From Pelagibius sp. Alg239-R121 (GTDB lineage: Bacteria; Pseudomonadota; Alphaproteobacteria; Kiloniellales; Kiloniellaceae), in the NCBI RefSeq assembly GCF_947331435.1, contig NZ_CAMZOF010000016.1, positions 16,587-80,586 of the forward strand: DNA of 64,000 bases, read 5' to 3'. Within the stretch, counting starts at the first letter, position 1. The number at the start of each line of letters is the position of its first letter. The notes beneath the pieces are model-generated. The model was not told the DNA's origin. It saw only the letters and a program-made list of their open reading frames with translations, and made no database searches. This document shows, piece after piece, positions 24,881-33,404 of this stretch. The position numbers were made by a program, and so were the translations under genes.

Positions 24881-25305
24881 ACTAACTTTGCGGCAAGGCC
24901 GGGCATCGCTTCTGTCTTCCTTTCATGATGAGCGATGAAGTTGGGCGGTATCGAGGTTGGCGACCTCCCTTGCTGCTGAATCGAGATTTGTGAAAAAGAC
25001 CGCATTATCCAGGTGGCTAGCCCGGAGTAAGCGGTCATCAAAGATGGGCTTACGGTTGGGGTCGCTCTGGAATGACGGACGTTCTCTCTCTTTTCGGCGG
25101 GGAAGGGCACTCCTCTTTGGCTTGGTTTCATCGTTCGAAAGGCGAGCAGCAGACGATTACGGCGGTTGCCAGTTTCGTCCCGTTCACACAATCATCCAGT
25201 CGCAGATAGTCGTTCTGCGCTGGCAGAATTGCATTTGAGACTCTGCGCGATCAAGCGCAAAGTCGCCCAAAAAATTTTTTCCAGGAATCTCTAGATAAAA
25301 AATCA
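24881..25305. other. Gap with a start-less open frame on the minus strand
   Basis: Between the structured RNA and the 25360 promoter the minus strand is open from 25156 to 24923 without ATG, GTG or TTG. It reads partly like protein (PNRKPIFDDRLLRASHLDNA, then REVANLDTAQLHRSS). A TAA lies just upstream. It is probably a gene remnant or a frameshifted gene. An 11-codon ORF with a ribosome site (start near 24904) ends where the structured RNA begins. Confidence 0.3.
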
Positions 25306-25345
25306 CAATTCTGCATAGAATTGCCCGTTTCGGTTTTTATATAAT
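25306..25345 (+). promoter_or_regulatory. Promoter with 7-bp inverted repeat before the 25360 gene
   Basis: CAATTCT (25306-25312) and AGAATTG (25317-25323) flank GCAT and form a likely operator. A perfect TATAAT follows at 25340-25345, 15 bp before the ATG, so the leader is very short. No clear -35 box is visible, which fits an activator- or repressor-dependent promoter. Confidence 0.5.
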
Positions 25346-25359
25346 CACAGTTAGAATGT

Positions 25360-26349
25360 ATGCCTGAGATTTTTGTTCATAAAAGCGGCGTAATGCGCCA
25401 CATTATAGCTGCGATATCGAAAGGATACATCTACCATACCACTGGCCGCGTTCCGTTTGAAAAAGCGGAGAGATTGTTCACCAAATTCGAAGAAAAATAT
25501 TCGGTCAATCCAGATCGTGTTGAAGCTCAAAAAAGAAAGCGGCATGGTGAGGCAAACGCCCGTCTATTTCTCTATCCGGGATCGGACAGTCTTACTTACG
25601 ACTTTTGGTTTCTTCTGACAGAAGGTGAGCATCCAGCTTTATCTGAAGAAAAGTTGCGGCGTGCCGATCACAAACGAAGCCGCATTCTGTTTCAAGACCA
25701 GTACGAGGCGATCTGCCTTCCGGCGGCAAGTTCGGTGCCAAGATGGACATGGCGCCTTACTCAGAAACAGTACCGCGGTTATGAGGAATGGATCGAAAAT
25801 ACGATTCGACATGCGAAAGACGATTCCGAAGCGAAAGCGGTTATCCGATCACTGCAAAGTCTTCCCGGCTTTCGCGGTATCAGACAGCAGGTTTTCGCCT
25901 TGCGGAAACACTTTATTCGGGAGTGGGGACGCATCAAGGGAGAAGAAGCCTGTCCTATCACTGACCGGATGCAGGGATATCTCCGATATCAATCCTACAA
26001 GACAGTGCCTATCGAACTTGTCAATGCGCGCATGGCGGAGGGTTTGAAACCTATTTCTGATGCCTGGCGTAAGACAGAGAGAAAACCAAAAACCAAGATC
26101 TTAGCTGAAGAGAAGGAAGACGATATGTCCGTATCCATTGCACCGCCCGTGAAGAGTGAGAATGTGACCATGAAGAAGGTCGTTTTTACATCGAAAAGCT
26201 TTGCCAAGCTGGAAAGCTATCGCGCAGCTTTTGAGGAAAAACACAGCACAACAATCACGAACGAGGAACTGATCCCGCTCCTGGTCGAATTCGCATTTGA
26301 TAAGGATCCGGAGTTCAAGAAACACCTTCGCCAGCAAGGAAAAGGGTAG
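25360..26349 (+). CDS. Hypothetical protein near the T4SS genes, 329 aa
   Basis: I do not recognise the family. The N-terminal 200 residues are basic and rich in Trp and Arg (VPRWTWRLTQKQYRGYEEW; RGIRQQVFALRKHFIREWGRI), suggesting nucleic-acid contact. A charged linker (KTERKPKTKILAEEKEDD) leads to a small C-terminal helical domain (VTMKKVVFTSKSF onward). It precedes virB11 by 129 bp on the same strand. It lacks the HUH or Tyr motifs of a relaxase. A DNA-processing or regulatory role in transfer is a guess from position. Confidence 0.6.
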   Translation: MPEIFVHKSGVMRHIIAAISKGYIYHTTGRVPFEKAERLFTKFEEKYSVNPDRVEAQKRKRHGEANARLFLYPGSDSLTYDFWFLLTEGEHPALSEEKLRRADHKRSRILFQDQYEAICLPAASSVPRWTWRLTQKQYRGYEEWIENTIRHAKDDSEAKAVIRSLQSLPGFRGIRQQVFALRKHFIREWGRIKGEEACPITDRMQGYLRYQSYKTVPIELVNARMAEGLKPISDAWRKTERKPKTKILAEEKEDDMSVSIAPPVKSENVTMKKVVFTSKSFAKLESYRAAFEEKHSTTITNEELIPLLVEFAFDKDPEFKKHLRQQGKG

Positions 26350-26478
26350 CGGAGAAAACCGAATTGGAGGTTAGCAATTTGAGGGAGGTCATTGTTTAGC
26401 TGTGAGCAGTAAGCGGAACACACGAACTAGATCGCCAATGCGCAGTTTATCGGCAATTCACGAATTTGAAGGTATGTC

Positions 26479-27411
26479 ATGACGGATCTTCTGACGCACT
26501 ATTCAGATCCAATTGCCGTTTATCTGGAAGACCCGGATGTCACGGATATTTTGGTCAACCGCTTCGATGAGATCTGGATCGAAAAGAACGGTGAACTCTC
26601 AAAGACAACATCGCAGTGGCGGGATGAAATGGAGCTCGAATCCTTCATCGATATCATCGCTAACAGTCTTGGTCAGGATGCCGATGAAGCAGGTAAGCAA
26701 ATTCTCGACGCACGCCTACCAAACGGAACGCGCGTCAACGCGGTTTTGCCGCCGATCGCGGTTAAGGGCCGGTGTCTGTCCATCCGGCCCTTTCCCAAGC
26801 GAAAATTCACGATGGATGATCTGCTGGAACGCAGAATGTTGGCCGATGCGGAATGCGATATTCTTCAGAAGGCGGTTTTGGACCGAAAGAATATTCTGGT
26901 TGCCGGCGGAACCGGCAGCGGCAAGACGACAGTGTTGCGGGCGGTCTGTTCGTTCATCGATCCGGCGGAGCGGGTCATCACCGTCGAGGACACGGCGGAG
27001 GGGCTTGTAGATCGTCCGCATGTGGTTTCCTTCGAGGCGGCAAAGCGTCTCGGTGGGGATCACGGCGATACGGTGACCATGGGGCGGTTGATCGAGAATG
27101 CGTTGCGGCAACGTCCGGACAGAATCATCGTTGGAGAGGTGCGCTCTCCGGAGGCGGCGACGGCTTTGGTTGACGCGATCAACACCGGCCATGCGGGCTG
27201 TATCTCCACGATCCATGCGAACAGTGCGTCCGACGCGCTGGTTCGGTTGGAAACACTTTACGCCCGTCATGCGCCAAACCTAAGTCTAGAGCTCATACGG
27301 CGTCTGATTTGCTCAAACGTCGATCTTTTAATACACGTTAAAAGAGAAATAAAAGGGTTTCGTAAGGTGAGAGAGATTGTCGAGGTCGATGAGGATGGAA
27401 ACCTGCATTAA
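26479..27411 (+). CDS. virB11: T4SS ATPase VirB11/TrbB
   Basis: A 310-residue hexameric secretion ATPase that powers pilus assembly and DNA transfer on the cytoplasmic face. Walker A is GGTGSGKTT near 140. The Asp box is ITVEDTAEG, Walker B lies around RIIVGEVR, and the His box is STIHANSA. The length fits the TrbB-like branch. It lies upstream of ssb and apart from the main T4SS operon. Confidence 0.92.
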   Translation: MTDLLTHYSDPIAVYLEDPDVTDILVNRFDEIWIEKNGELSKTTSQWRDEMELESFIDIIANSLGQDADEAGKQILDARLPNGTRVNAVLPPIAVKGRCLSIRPFPKRKFTMDDLLERRMLADAECDILQKAVLDRKNILVAGGTGSGKTTVLRAVCSFIDPAERVITVEDTAEGLVDRPHVVSFEAAKRLGGDHGDTVTMGRLIENALRQRPDRIIVGEVRSPEAATALVDAINTGHAGCISTIHANSASDALVRLETLYARHAPNLSLELIRRLICSNVDLLIHVKREIKGFRKVREIVEVDEDGNLH

Positions 27412-27609
27412 ACTCATGGGTGTGAAGTTTTCTGCTTTTCACGGTTAACAAATGTTCGCAAATGGCTCTTTTTATTGATGTGTATAAAAAGCATAAAAAA
27501 GATGCATGCAGAGAGGCATTTGTGCGTTACGCTGCGCCCGTCCACTGACAAGCGCTCGTCCGCTTGAATGTGGACGGAGCGTTATCCTGGTTGAAATAGG
27601 AGAAGCGTA

Positions 27610-27969
27610 ATGCAAGCTGAGTTCACGATTATTGGCCGGATTGGCAAAATTTTTGACCGCCGGGAAGACGATTCGCCGGTTGCTTTCGGGATATCCGTTG
27701 CGACGGAAAGGTCCTGGAAGGATGAGAACGGGTGGCAGAAGAGAACCTTCTGGCACTATGTTACGGTTCCGGCGGGACTGGCGCGTTTAGCTGAGAAACT
27801 GCGTGTTGGCGATCTGATTCAGATCAGAGGAGATTTGCGGCCCTGGTCCCAGTCTTCGACTGAAACGGAGAGTGAAAAGCGCGGGATCGACCTAATCATG
27901 ACCGAACGCAAGATACTTGTCCGAGCCTCCAAAGAAGATACGGAACAGGCATCCAGCGAAGCGGCTTAG
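27610..27969 (+). CDS. ssb: Single-stranded DNA-binding protein (plasmid-type SSB)
   Basis: A 119-residue OB-fold protein: FTIIGRIGKIFDRRED, then the typical SSB segment WQKRTFWHYVTVPAGLARLAEKL and VGDLIQIRGDLRPW. The C-terminal tail is short and acidic but lacks the classic DDDIPF end. Plasmid SSBs coat the incoming or replicating single strand. It is preceded by AATAGGAGAAG and ends in a strong terminator. Confidence 0.85.
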   Translation: MQAEFTIIGRIGKIFDRREDDSPVAFGISVATERSWKDENGWQKRTFWHYVTVPAGLARLAEKLRVGDLIQIRGDLRPWSQSSTETESEKRGIDLIMTERKILVRASKEDTEQASSEAA

Positions 27970-28000
27970 AACTTAGTAGTCCGGGTTAAGGGCGATTGCA

Positions 28001-28033
28001 AAAGAGAGATAACGCTTTGCGTTATCTCTCTTT
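28001..28033. terminator. Bidirectional intrinsic terminator
   Basis: Perfect 15-bp arms AAAGAGAGATAACGC and GCGTTATCTCTCTTT with a TTT loop. T-rich sequence follows on both strands. It separates ssb from the convergent RHH genes; the stop of the nearer one directly abuts the stem. Confidence 0.88.
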
Positions 28034-28306
28034 TTATCTTTCAGACCAGTAAGCCTTGAAAGCCCGTTCGTAAGCATTCTCTATGTCTGTAAGGGTTAGC
28101 GGCTTGTTGTCTGCCTGCACCTTATCGAAGGTTTCAACGTAGACTTTGACAGCGGAACGGATCAAATCCACTCGGGATGTGCCGATCCCATAATTTCGGC
28201 GAATGAGATCAACGCGCTGGTCCAGCTCGTTCACGAGAGGCTCAGATAATCCAATGGAAATACGCGGCTCGTAATCATAGTCCTTGCTTGAGCTTCGTCT
28301 TGCCAT
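28034..28306 (-). CDS. RHH-type DNA-binding protein, 90 aa
   Basis: The pattern EPRISIGLSEPLVNELDQRV followed by GIGTSRVDLIRSAVKVYVE is that of a ribbon-helix-helix protein: a beta strand, two helices and an SR-x-D/E-x-IR motif. It is a clear paralogue of the 28315 gene (shared TSR-x-IR-AVK, NPLT/KPLT, AFK-YW ends). They are tandem, 8 bp apart, and divergent from the T4SS operon. They are probably its repressors or relaxosome accessory proteins. Confidence 0.75.
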   Translation of the reverse strand: MARRSSSKDYDYEPRISIGLSEPLVNELDQRVDLIRRNYGIGTSRVDLIRSAVKVYVETFDKVQADNKPLTLTDIENAYERAFKAYWSER

Positions 28307-28314
28307 GACCCCTC

Positions 28315-28614
28315 CTAAGGTGCTTTCCAGTAATCTTTAAAAGCTTGTTCAAAGATGTTTTCTACGTCGCCGTAAGTAAGGGGGTTCTTTCCTGTACGCG
28401 CGCTATCAAAAGTGCAAACGATAGTTTTTACTGCTGTGCGTATGACCTCTGAGCGTGACGTATTGATGCCATAGTCGACGCGTACTTTACTTATTACTTC
28501 ATCCAGACCTTCGAGAAGCGGTTGCGGAAACGCCAGTGTAACACTGTGTTGTTCGCGTTCGTTCTTTTTTCTGCCAGAAATGATTTTCGGTTCGTTGCTC
28601 AACAGCGCCCCCAA
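28315..28614 (-). CDS. RHH-type DNA-binding protein, 99 aa
   Basis: A ribbon-helix-helix protein (HSVTLAFPQPLLEGLDEVI, then GINTSRSEVIRTAVKTIV), paralogous to its downstream neighbour. It is first in a two-gene unit and divergent from the T4SS operon across a 221-bp region with a good inverted repeat. The two products may form heteromers. Confidence 0.75.
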   Translation of the reverse strand: MGALLSNEPKIISGRKKNEREQHSVTLAFPQPLLEGLDEVISKVRVDYGINTSRSEVIRTAVKTIVCTFDSARTGKNPLTYGDVENIFEQAFKDYWKAP

Positions 28615-28684
28615 TTGCTTGATTGTAGCTTATCTTCTATCGATTGGATTAGATCAATACTCGAAAAAACCTCCCCAAAAAACA

Positions 28685-28749
28685 CTGTGACACAACATTG
28701 TTACAGGCGGCATGTCCGATAAAACAAAAAAAATCTTTGTTTAAACAAA
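28685..28749. promoter_or_regulatory. Operator-like palindromes in the T4SS/RHH intergenic region
   Basis: CTGTGACA (28685-28692) and TGTTACAG (28699-28706) form an inverted repeat with one mismatch and a 6-bp spacer. A perfect 14-bp palindrome TTTGTTTAAACAAA lies at 28736-28749 in an AT-rich promoter-like stretch. They are candidate binding sites for the adjacent RHH proteins. Confidence 0.5.
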
Positions 28750-28835
28750 AAATAATAATTGATAAAAAATCATGAACGCTAGTATCGCGAGAGATAAAAG
28801 CGATTTCAATGCTAACGCGAGTGGTTTAGGGAATT

Positions 28836-29141
28836 TTGTCGGTGGATCACAACTTTGAGGATAAGACTCACGCGCATGAGGTTTTTTCGAGCGTTGATCG
28901 AATTCTTGGCGTGCCCTCGACACATTTCATTGCAACCGGCGCGATATCGGTCGTCAGTGGTGTCTTGATTGCATGGTATTTCGGCCTTTTTGTCGGTCTG
29001 GTCGGTTTTTACGGCCTCTATCAGCTCTATCTGCTGGACCCTGAAGGTTTGGTTCCCTGGCGCGCACGTCTGATGTCACGCGTGAACGCCTGGAGGATCG
29101 GACGCGGCCGCCCGAAGTCGATCTATTTCATTCCAGATTAG
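28836..29141 (+). CDS. VirB3/TrbD-like T4SS protein
   Basis: A 101-residue protein with a membrane hairpin (FIATGAISVVSGVLIAWYFGLFVGLVGFYGLYQLYLL in the middle) followed by DPEGLVPWRARLMSRVNAW and a short basic tail. This is the usual VirB3/TrbD layout: an inner-membrane protein with a DP motif after the second helix. The start is TTG with AGGGA upstream; GTG at 28842 is possible. It opens the T4SS operon, so the order VirB3-x-VirB2 is reversed from the classical one. Confidence 0.55.
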   Translation: MSVDHNFEDKTHAHEVFSSVDRILGVPSTHFIATGAISVVSGVLIAWYFGLFVGLVGFYGLYQLYLLDPEGLVPWRARLMSRVNAWRIGRGRPKSIYFIPD

Positions 29142-29151
29142 GAGAAGCTTC

Positions 29152-29397
29152 ATGAAAACTTGGCGGAAAAGGCGCCTTGTCGCACTCGCGATCTGCTCGC
29201 CATTCCTATTTCTGGTGGGAGTCGGGGTTGCCTATTCAATGACGTTCTTTCTTCGCTTGCTTCGAACGATCGGCACAGAGGGAGTGCCGATCGTGGCAAA
29301 CACAATTGGAATTACCCTACTCACCGGGGTTTCGATACTTGCCCTTTCCCCACTGTTCGGGCGTGCCGTTGCCTGGGTCGACCGTCGATTTCTCTAA
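29152..29397 (+). CDS. Small membrane protein of the T4SS operon, 81 aa
   Basis: Two hydrophobic helices (VALAICSPFLFLVGVGVAYSM; VANTIGITLLTGVSILALSPL) with basic ends. A GGAGAAG site precedes the ATG. It lies between the VirB3-like and VirB2-like genes. The family is unrecognised. Confidence 0.7.
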   Translation: MKTWRKRRLVALAICSPFLFLVGVGVAYSMTFFLRLLRTIGTEGVPIVANTIGITLLTGVSILALSPLFGRAVAWVDRRFL

Positions 29398-29428
29398 ACC
29401 CCGTAACTGATAGAAAAGGTACTGAATA

Positions 29429-29761
29429 ATGAAAACTCTGATTTCAAGGCTCTCTCTATTTGGAGCTTCGATGTCTGGCGGACTCATGGTGGCCGCCGGG
29501 CAAGCCTTCGCGGAGTACGACATCGGCAAGTCCGGCGGTGCGCGCGGTATTGGTAAGATGGAGGACTACTTGCAGGATTGGATCAACTTCGCAACCGGCC
29601 CCTGGGGCTTGGTTGTGATCGTTGGCGGTCTGATCTTGGGTGCGTCGATGTGGGCGCTTGCCCCGAGAGGCGGAGGCCTTGGCATCGCACTTCGCGCCGC
29701 TGCAGCCGGGCTCTTAATCGTCAATCTGGGCACCGTTGTGGCCGGGTTTACCGTCACCTAG
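29429..29761 (+). CDS. virB2: VirB2/TrbC-type major pilin
   Basis: A 110-residue pilin precursor: a long signal peptide ending near AFA (about residue 28), then two hydrophobic helices (GLVVIVGGLILGASMWALA; ALRAAAAGLLIVNLGTVVA) around a short Gly-rich turn. This is typical of VirB2/TrbC pilins. It lies directly before virB4. Confidence 0.8.
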   Translation: MKTLISRLSLFGASMSGGLMVAAGQAFAEYDIGKSGGARGIGKMEDYLQDWINFATGPWGLVVIVGGLILGASMWALAPRGGGLGIALRAAAAGLLIVNLGTVVAGFTVT

Positions 29762-29771
29762 AGAAGAGAAC

Positions 29772-31100
29772 ATGATCCCTAGAGACTTTCCGGTTTCCGA
29801 AGCTTTTCCCCTGATCTGTCCAGTCGGGCCGCACCAGCTGACCAAAACGGGCAGTTTAATTACGGCCATCGAGCTAGGCGGTAGCGATCCCGATGCACAG
29901 ACGGATCAGGATGCTGTAACCCTCTCGATGCTCTCGCGGGTGATTTACGGGGCGTTGCCGAACAACTGCAGCGTCTCGGAATATTACATCCATGGGGGCA
30001 GCGAGGAGATCAGGCTGCGGGACCGTGAAGACCCTCTTTCCCACAAGGTATCGAAAGCCCGCGAGGCCGCGCTGAATAAGCGCGGTCTGGCGCGGAGCCG
30101 CCTGATCCACGTGATCCAGATGCACGACCCGAACGACTGGAACGGCTATCTGTCGACAACTCTGATCAAGAACCTGCCGATGTTCTTTCTTAGTCGGGAG
30201 AGCCGCCAGACTGTCTTGAGCCGCTTACGCCGCCCGAATGCACTTATCTTGCGCGAACGCGAACTGGAAGCGCGTGCGGAAGCTCTGAGCCGGGCGGCGG
30301 ACGATGCTGCAGCGAAGTGGTCTCTGGCTATGAGCGCCCGTCGTTTGAGGCGTGACGAATTTTGGCCCTTGCTGCGGTTTTTCGCGACCTTCAATCCCCT
30401 TTTTCTCGATCCCGCTTACAAAGCGCCTGCGCCTGTGGATGACTGCGATGTGGCGCTGGCGAGTGGCGACATTGTGCCGGTTAAGCTGAATCATGAAGAC
30501 GCGCTCCGGCTAAACGGTGCGGAAACGCGCTATTGCCGGATCGCTTCTATCCATAAGACCCCGAAGAATCCAATCGGTCTCTGGAGCAAGGGGCCGGACC
30601 CGATCATCGGTCGGCCCGGTAATTTCATCCTGCAGAACCACTACACGCCACTCTCCGCGATACAGCAGACTTTCTCCTTCAAGGCGGCGCGGACCAGGGT
30701 GGACCGGACCCGTGTCGATCTCTTTTCACTCTTTGTCGGAGACGATTTTCTCGACACGAAGGACGAGCGGTTGGCAATCCGCCAGAAGATCGAGCAACTG
30801 GAGCAAGCAGAGGCGCTGGACGACACCTGGGCGACGCAGTTCGCGCAACTGGTGTTGTTTGACGAGAGCCCGCTCAAGCTTAAGCAGTCGGTGATCAATT
30901 TTAATAACTCCCTCGAAGCCAAGGGTTTTTCCCTTGTTTGGGAAGGGGTCGGCCTACCCATGGCCTTTCAGTCGCTCCAGCCGGGCGGCGAGGCCAAGAG
31001 CATTCGTCAGGCGACGGTTTCCAGCTCCCGCGCAGCGGCGCTGTCGCTGGTCAACCGCGCCAACAATGGCTGCCGTCTCGTGGAGGATCTGAATGGCTGA
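29772..31100 (+). CDS. VirB4 N-terminal half (split gene)
   Basis: A 442-residue protein matching the N-terminal CagE/TrbE/VirB4 domain without any P-loop. Recognisable segments are ALPNNCSVSEYYIH, LNKRGLARSRLIHVI, TFNPLFLDPA and the FSFKAARTRVDRTR region. It ends at NNGCRLVEDLNG, exactly where an intact VirB4 would run into its ATPase domain. The ATG at 29772 has GAGAAGAG upstream. Its stop overlaps the start of the ATPase half by 8 bp. Confidence 0.85.
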   Translation: MIPRDFPVSEAFPLICPVGPHQLTKTGSLITAIELGGSDPDAQTDQDAVTLSMLSRVIYGALPNNCSVSEYYIHGGSEEIRLRDREDPLSHKVSKAREAALNKRGLARSRLIHVIQMHDPNDWNGYLSTTLIKNLPMFFLSRESRQTVLSRLRRPNALILRERELEARAEALSRAADDAAAKWSLAMSARRLRRDEFWPLLRFFATFNPLFLDPAYKAPAPVDDCDVALASGDIVPVKLNHEDALRLNGAETRYCRIASIHKTPKNPIGLWSKGPDPIIGRPGNFILQNHYTPLSAIQQTFSFKAARTRVDRTRVDLFSLFVGDDFLDTKDERLAIRQKIEQLEQAEALDDTWATQFAQLVLFDESPLKLKQSVINFNNSLEAKGFSLVWEGVGLPMAFQSLQPGGEAKSIRQATVSSSRAAALSLVNRANNGCRLVEDLNG

Positions 31101-32280
31101 GGAAGCTCTTTACGTTTTCGAAACGGCTTCCGCCGAGCCGTTTTTTTACAATCCCTATGCCAGCGATCGCTGCTTCATTATCTGCGTCGGATCTCCAGGA
31201 TCGGGCAAGACCTTCTTTAAGAACACCTCGACTACGCACTTCCTGAAATATGGCGGCTTTAGCTGGTCGATTGATATCAATCCCGGCACCGAAACCCTGG
31301 CGCAGTTTTTCGGTGACGCCGGCGGTATCTTCAGGGCCGGTGACGGCGCTAGAGGAATCAATCCCTTCATTTCGTACAAGGGTGAGGGCGATCGCGCCTT
31401 TCTGGCGCACATGCTCTCTCTGGCTCAGGAACTTCTGGCGGTTAACGACGAGCTGGCTGCCAAGCAATTTGCGACCGGTGAACAACCAAAGTTCGATAAG
31501 GCCGTGCTTGCTACACTCCGCTTGAAGGAAGAGGACCGCAATCTCGATCATCTGATTGCGCATCTGCCCGTAGAGCTGCGGCGCAAGTTCTCCCGTTGGC
31601 ATAACGGCGGTCTCTATGCGGGTCTCTTCGATGCCAAGGCCGATGGGATTGGCAGCCTGGATAAACGGATCAGTGTTTTCAATCTTCAGGCCTTTCGGGA
31701 CAACCCGAAGCTCTTGAAGCCGATGATGCTGGAGATCTTTCACCGGGTCGTTCGGGAGTTCGAGGCCGAGGAAAACCGGGCGCGGCCCAAGCTGCTTGAG
31801 ATCGACGAGGCGCATTACGCGCTGTCCCTGCCGACTCTGCGGCAGTTTATTGTCAGCAAAATCCGGACTTGGCGTCAGTTCGGCGCCGGCGTCACTCTCT
31901 GGTCGCAGGGCGCGAACGAATATCTCAGTGTACCCGAATGGGACGTGATTCGTGGGGCGGCGAGCACTTTCGTGTTTCTGGCGGACGGGGGCTTCAACGA
32001 AGCCAAGTACAAGGAAGCCTTTCCCCTCACGGATGGGCAGTGCGAAGCCATCCGGACCCTCGTGCCCAAGCGGGAGGCCTTCATTCTACAGCCCGAAAGC
32101 GGCGTTGCTAAAAAAGTCATTCTCCGGGTCGAGCCGGAACAACACGCCATCAACACCAGCCGCCCGCGCGAGGTCGCGCTGCGGACCGAACTAATCAACC
32201 GCTACGGTTTTGAGAAAGGACTGGATCGCTTTGTTCAGGCCCTCGGTCATTCTTCAGATGATCTCCAAGCTGCTGAATAA
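31093..32280 (+). CDS. VirB4 C-terminal ATPase half (split gene)
   Basis: A 395-residue protein carrying the VirB4 motor: a short lead (VFETASAEPFFYNPY), Walker A GSPGSGKTFF near residue 36, Walker B KLLEIDEAHYAL near 237, and WSQGANEYL beyond. Normally this is fused to the N-terminal domain in one chain of about 800 residues. Here it has its own ATG inside the end of the upstream gene, so synthesis is probably coupled. Confidence 0.87.
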   Translation: MAEEALYVFETASAEPFFYNPYASDRCFIICVGSPGSGKTFFKNTSTTHFLKYGGFSWSIDINPGTETLAQFFGDAGGIFRAGDGARGINPFISYKGEGDRAFLAHMLSLAQELLAVNDELAAKQFATGEQPKFDKAVLATLRLKEEDRNLDHLIAHLPVELRRKFSRWHNGGLYAGLFDAKADGIGSLDKRISVFNLQAFRDNPKLLKPMMLEIFHRVVREFEAEENRARPKLLEIDEAHYALSLPTLRQFIVSKIRTWRQFGAGVTLWSQGANEYLSVPEWDVIRGAASTFVFLADGGFNEAKYKEAFPLTDGQCEAIRTLVPKREAFILQPESGVAKKVILRVEPEQHAINTSRPREVALRTELINRYGFEKGLDRFVQALGHSSDDLQAAE

Positions 32281-32292
32281 GGATCACCAACC

Positions 32293-32574
32293 ATGAAGAA
32301 ATCCTTCACCGCCCTGACGGCTGTCGTTGGCATATCACTCTCTACCGGCGTTGCGCAGGCCCAAGGCATTCCGGTCTTCGGTAGGGGTGCTCAAGATCTA
32401 GTGAACCAAATGGAGTGGGACATAAAACGCAGGCTGGCAGACGTCCAGGCAAAGTGCGGTGTCATTCTCGAAGAACCCGCGATCGGTCCGGATATCTTGA
32501 AACTTTGCAATGACGTTCTTGAGAACCCCCAGAAAGCATTTGGCCTGCCCTCAGAATCCGATCTCCTAAAATAA
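32293..32574 (+). CDS. Small exported T4SS-operon protein, 93 aa
   Basis: A signal peptide (cleavage near AQA-QG, residue 24) followed by a short helical domain with two cysteines (C55, C72). The first mature residues, QGIPVF, resemble the start of mature VirB5 next door (QGIPTY), so the two may interact or share ancestry. The family is not recognised. Confidence 0.65.
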   Translation: MKKSFTALTAVVGISLSTGVAQAQGIPVFGRGAQDLVNQMEWDIKRRLADVQAKCGVILEEPAIGPDILKLCNDVLENPQKAFGLPSESDLLK

Positions 32575-32585
32575 GAAATCAGCCG

Positions 32586-33404
32586 ATGAAAAAATACCTT
32601 ATCCCTTTTGCTTTTGCAGTTTCCATGGCTGCGCCGGTTGGAAGTAGCCACGCCCAGGGCATTCCGACTTACGACAATGCCAATAATTTGAATATGATCC
32701 TGGACAAGATCGAGCAGGTTAAACAGCTTGCCGAGTTGCAAGCGCAGTATCAGCAGTTGGTGCAGAACTATCAGCAGGCCGTGGCCAACGCCACGCGGTT
32801 GCAGGACATGGTCGAACTGACAGAGTTGTACGACCTGGCGGACCATATTGTTCATGCCGATGTGACCAAGCTGATTCTGAACCAGATCCATGGTCTCGAT
32901 CCCAACTCCATCACCTATGCCAACGACGCCAAGCGTCTGCTGCAAGACCAGTACGGCATCCCGGCGACGGACAGCGGTATCCGGGAGCGGATCGGAAAGG
33001 TTGTCGCGCCCGATGTCGCCGAGAGGATCGGCGACAAGATGAGCCGGACACAGAGGGATTTCAATTTCTCAGTTGCGAAGTCGAAAACGATAACGGCGGC
33101 AAAAGATCGCACTTCTGATGTGCAGCAATTGTTTCCGGAATATCAGTCGCGGCTGGCCGGCATGGGAGATAACAGTTTGGCGGCAACAACTCAGTTGATG
33201 GCTGATCAAGACCAAACAGCCATGGTCCAACGCGACATTATGCTTGGTCTGTTGATCGTCCAAGCACAAGCCCAGGAGGAGGAAGAAATTCGCCGCCTGG
33301 AGCGGGAAGTCAAACGTATGGAAACCTTCGTTAGCCGTCTGGAAGCCAAGAAGAAGTTTCAGACCGAACCCATCAACATGCGTTCCGAAAGGATCATCGA
33401 ATGA
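32586..33404 (+). CDS. VirB5/TrbJ-type pilus-tip protein
   Basis: A 272-residue periplasmic protein with a signal peptide and a long helical body rich in Gln (QVKQLAELQAQYQQLVQNYQQ), the TrbJ/VirB5 hallmark. The C-terminal coiled coil is EEEEIRRLEREVKRMETF. It sits between virB4 and virB6, the normal place. Its end overlaps the next gene by 4 bp. Confidence 0.8.
   Translation: MKKYLIPFAFAVSMAAPVGSSHAQGIPTYDNANNLNMILDKIEQVKQLAELQAQYQQLVQNYQQAVANATRLQDMVELTELYDLADHIVHADVTKLILNQIHGLDPNSITYANDAKRLLQDQYGIPATDSGIRERIGKVVAPDVAERIGDKMSRTQRDFNFSVAKSKTITAAKDRTSDVQQLFPEYQSRLAGMGDNSLAATTQLMADQDQTAMVQRDIMLGLLIVQAQAQEEEEIRRLEREVKRMETFVSRLEAKKKFQTEPINMRSERIIE

Noticed and set aside
25360..26349. Relaxase candidate
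   Set aside because: It has no HUH triad, no paired catalytic Tyr, and no helicase or MOB motifs.
31080..31105. Programmed frameshift joining the two VirB4 halves
   Set aside because: No slippery heptamer is present and the second half has its own ATG in the overlap; coupled separate genes fit better.
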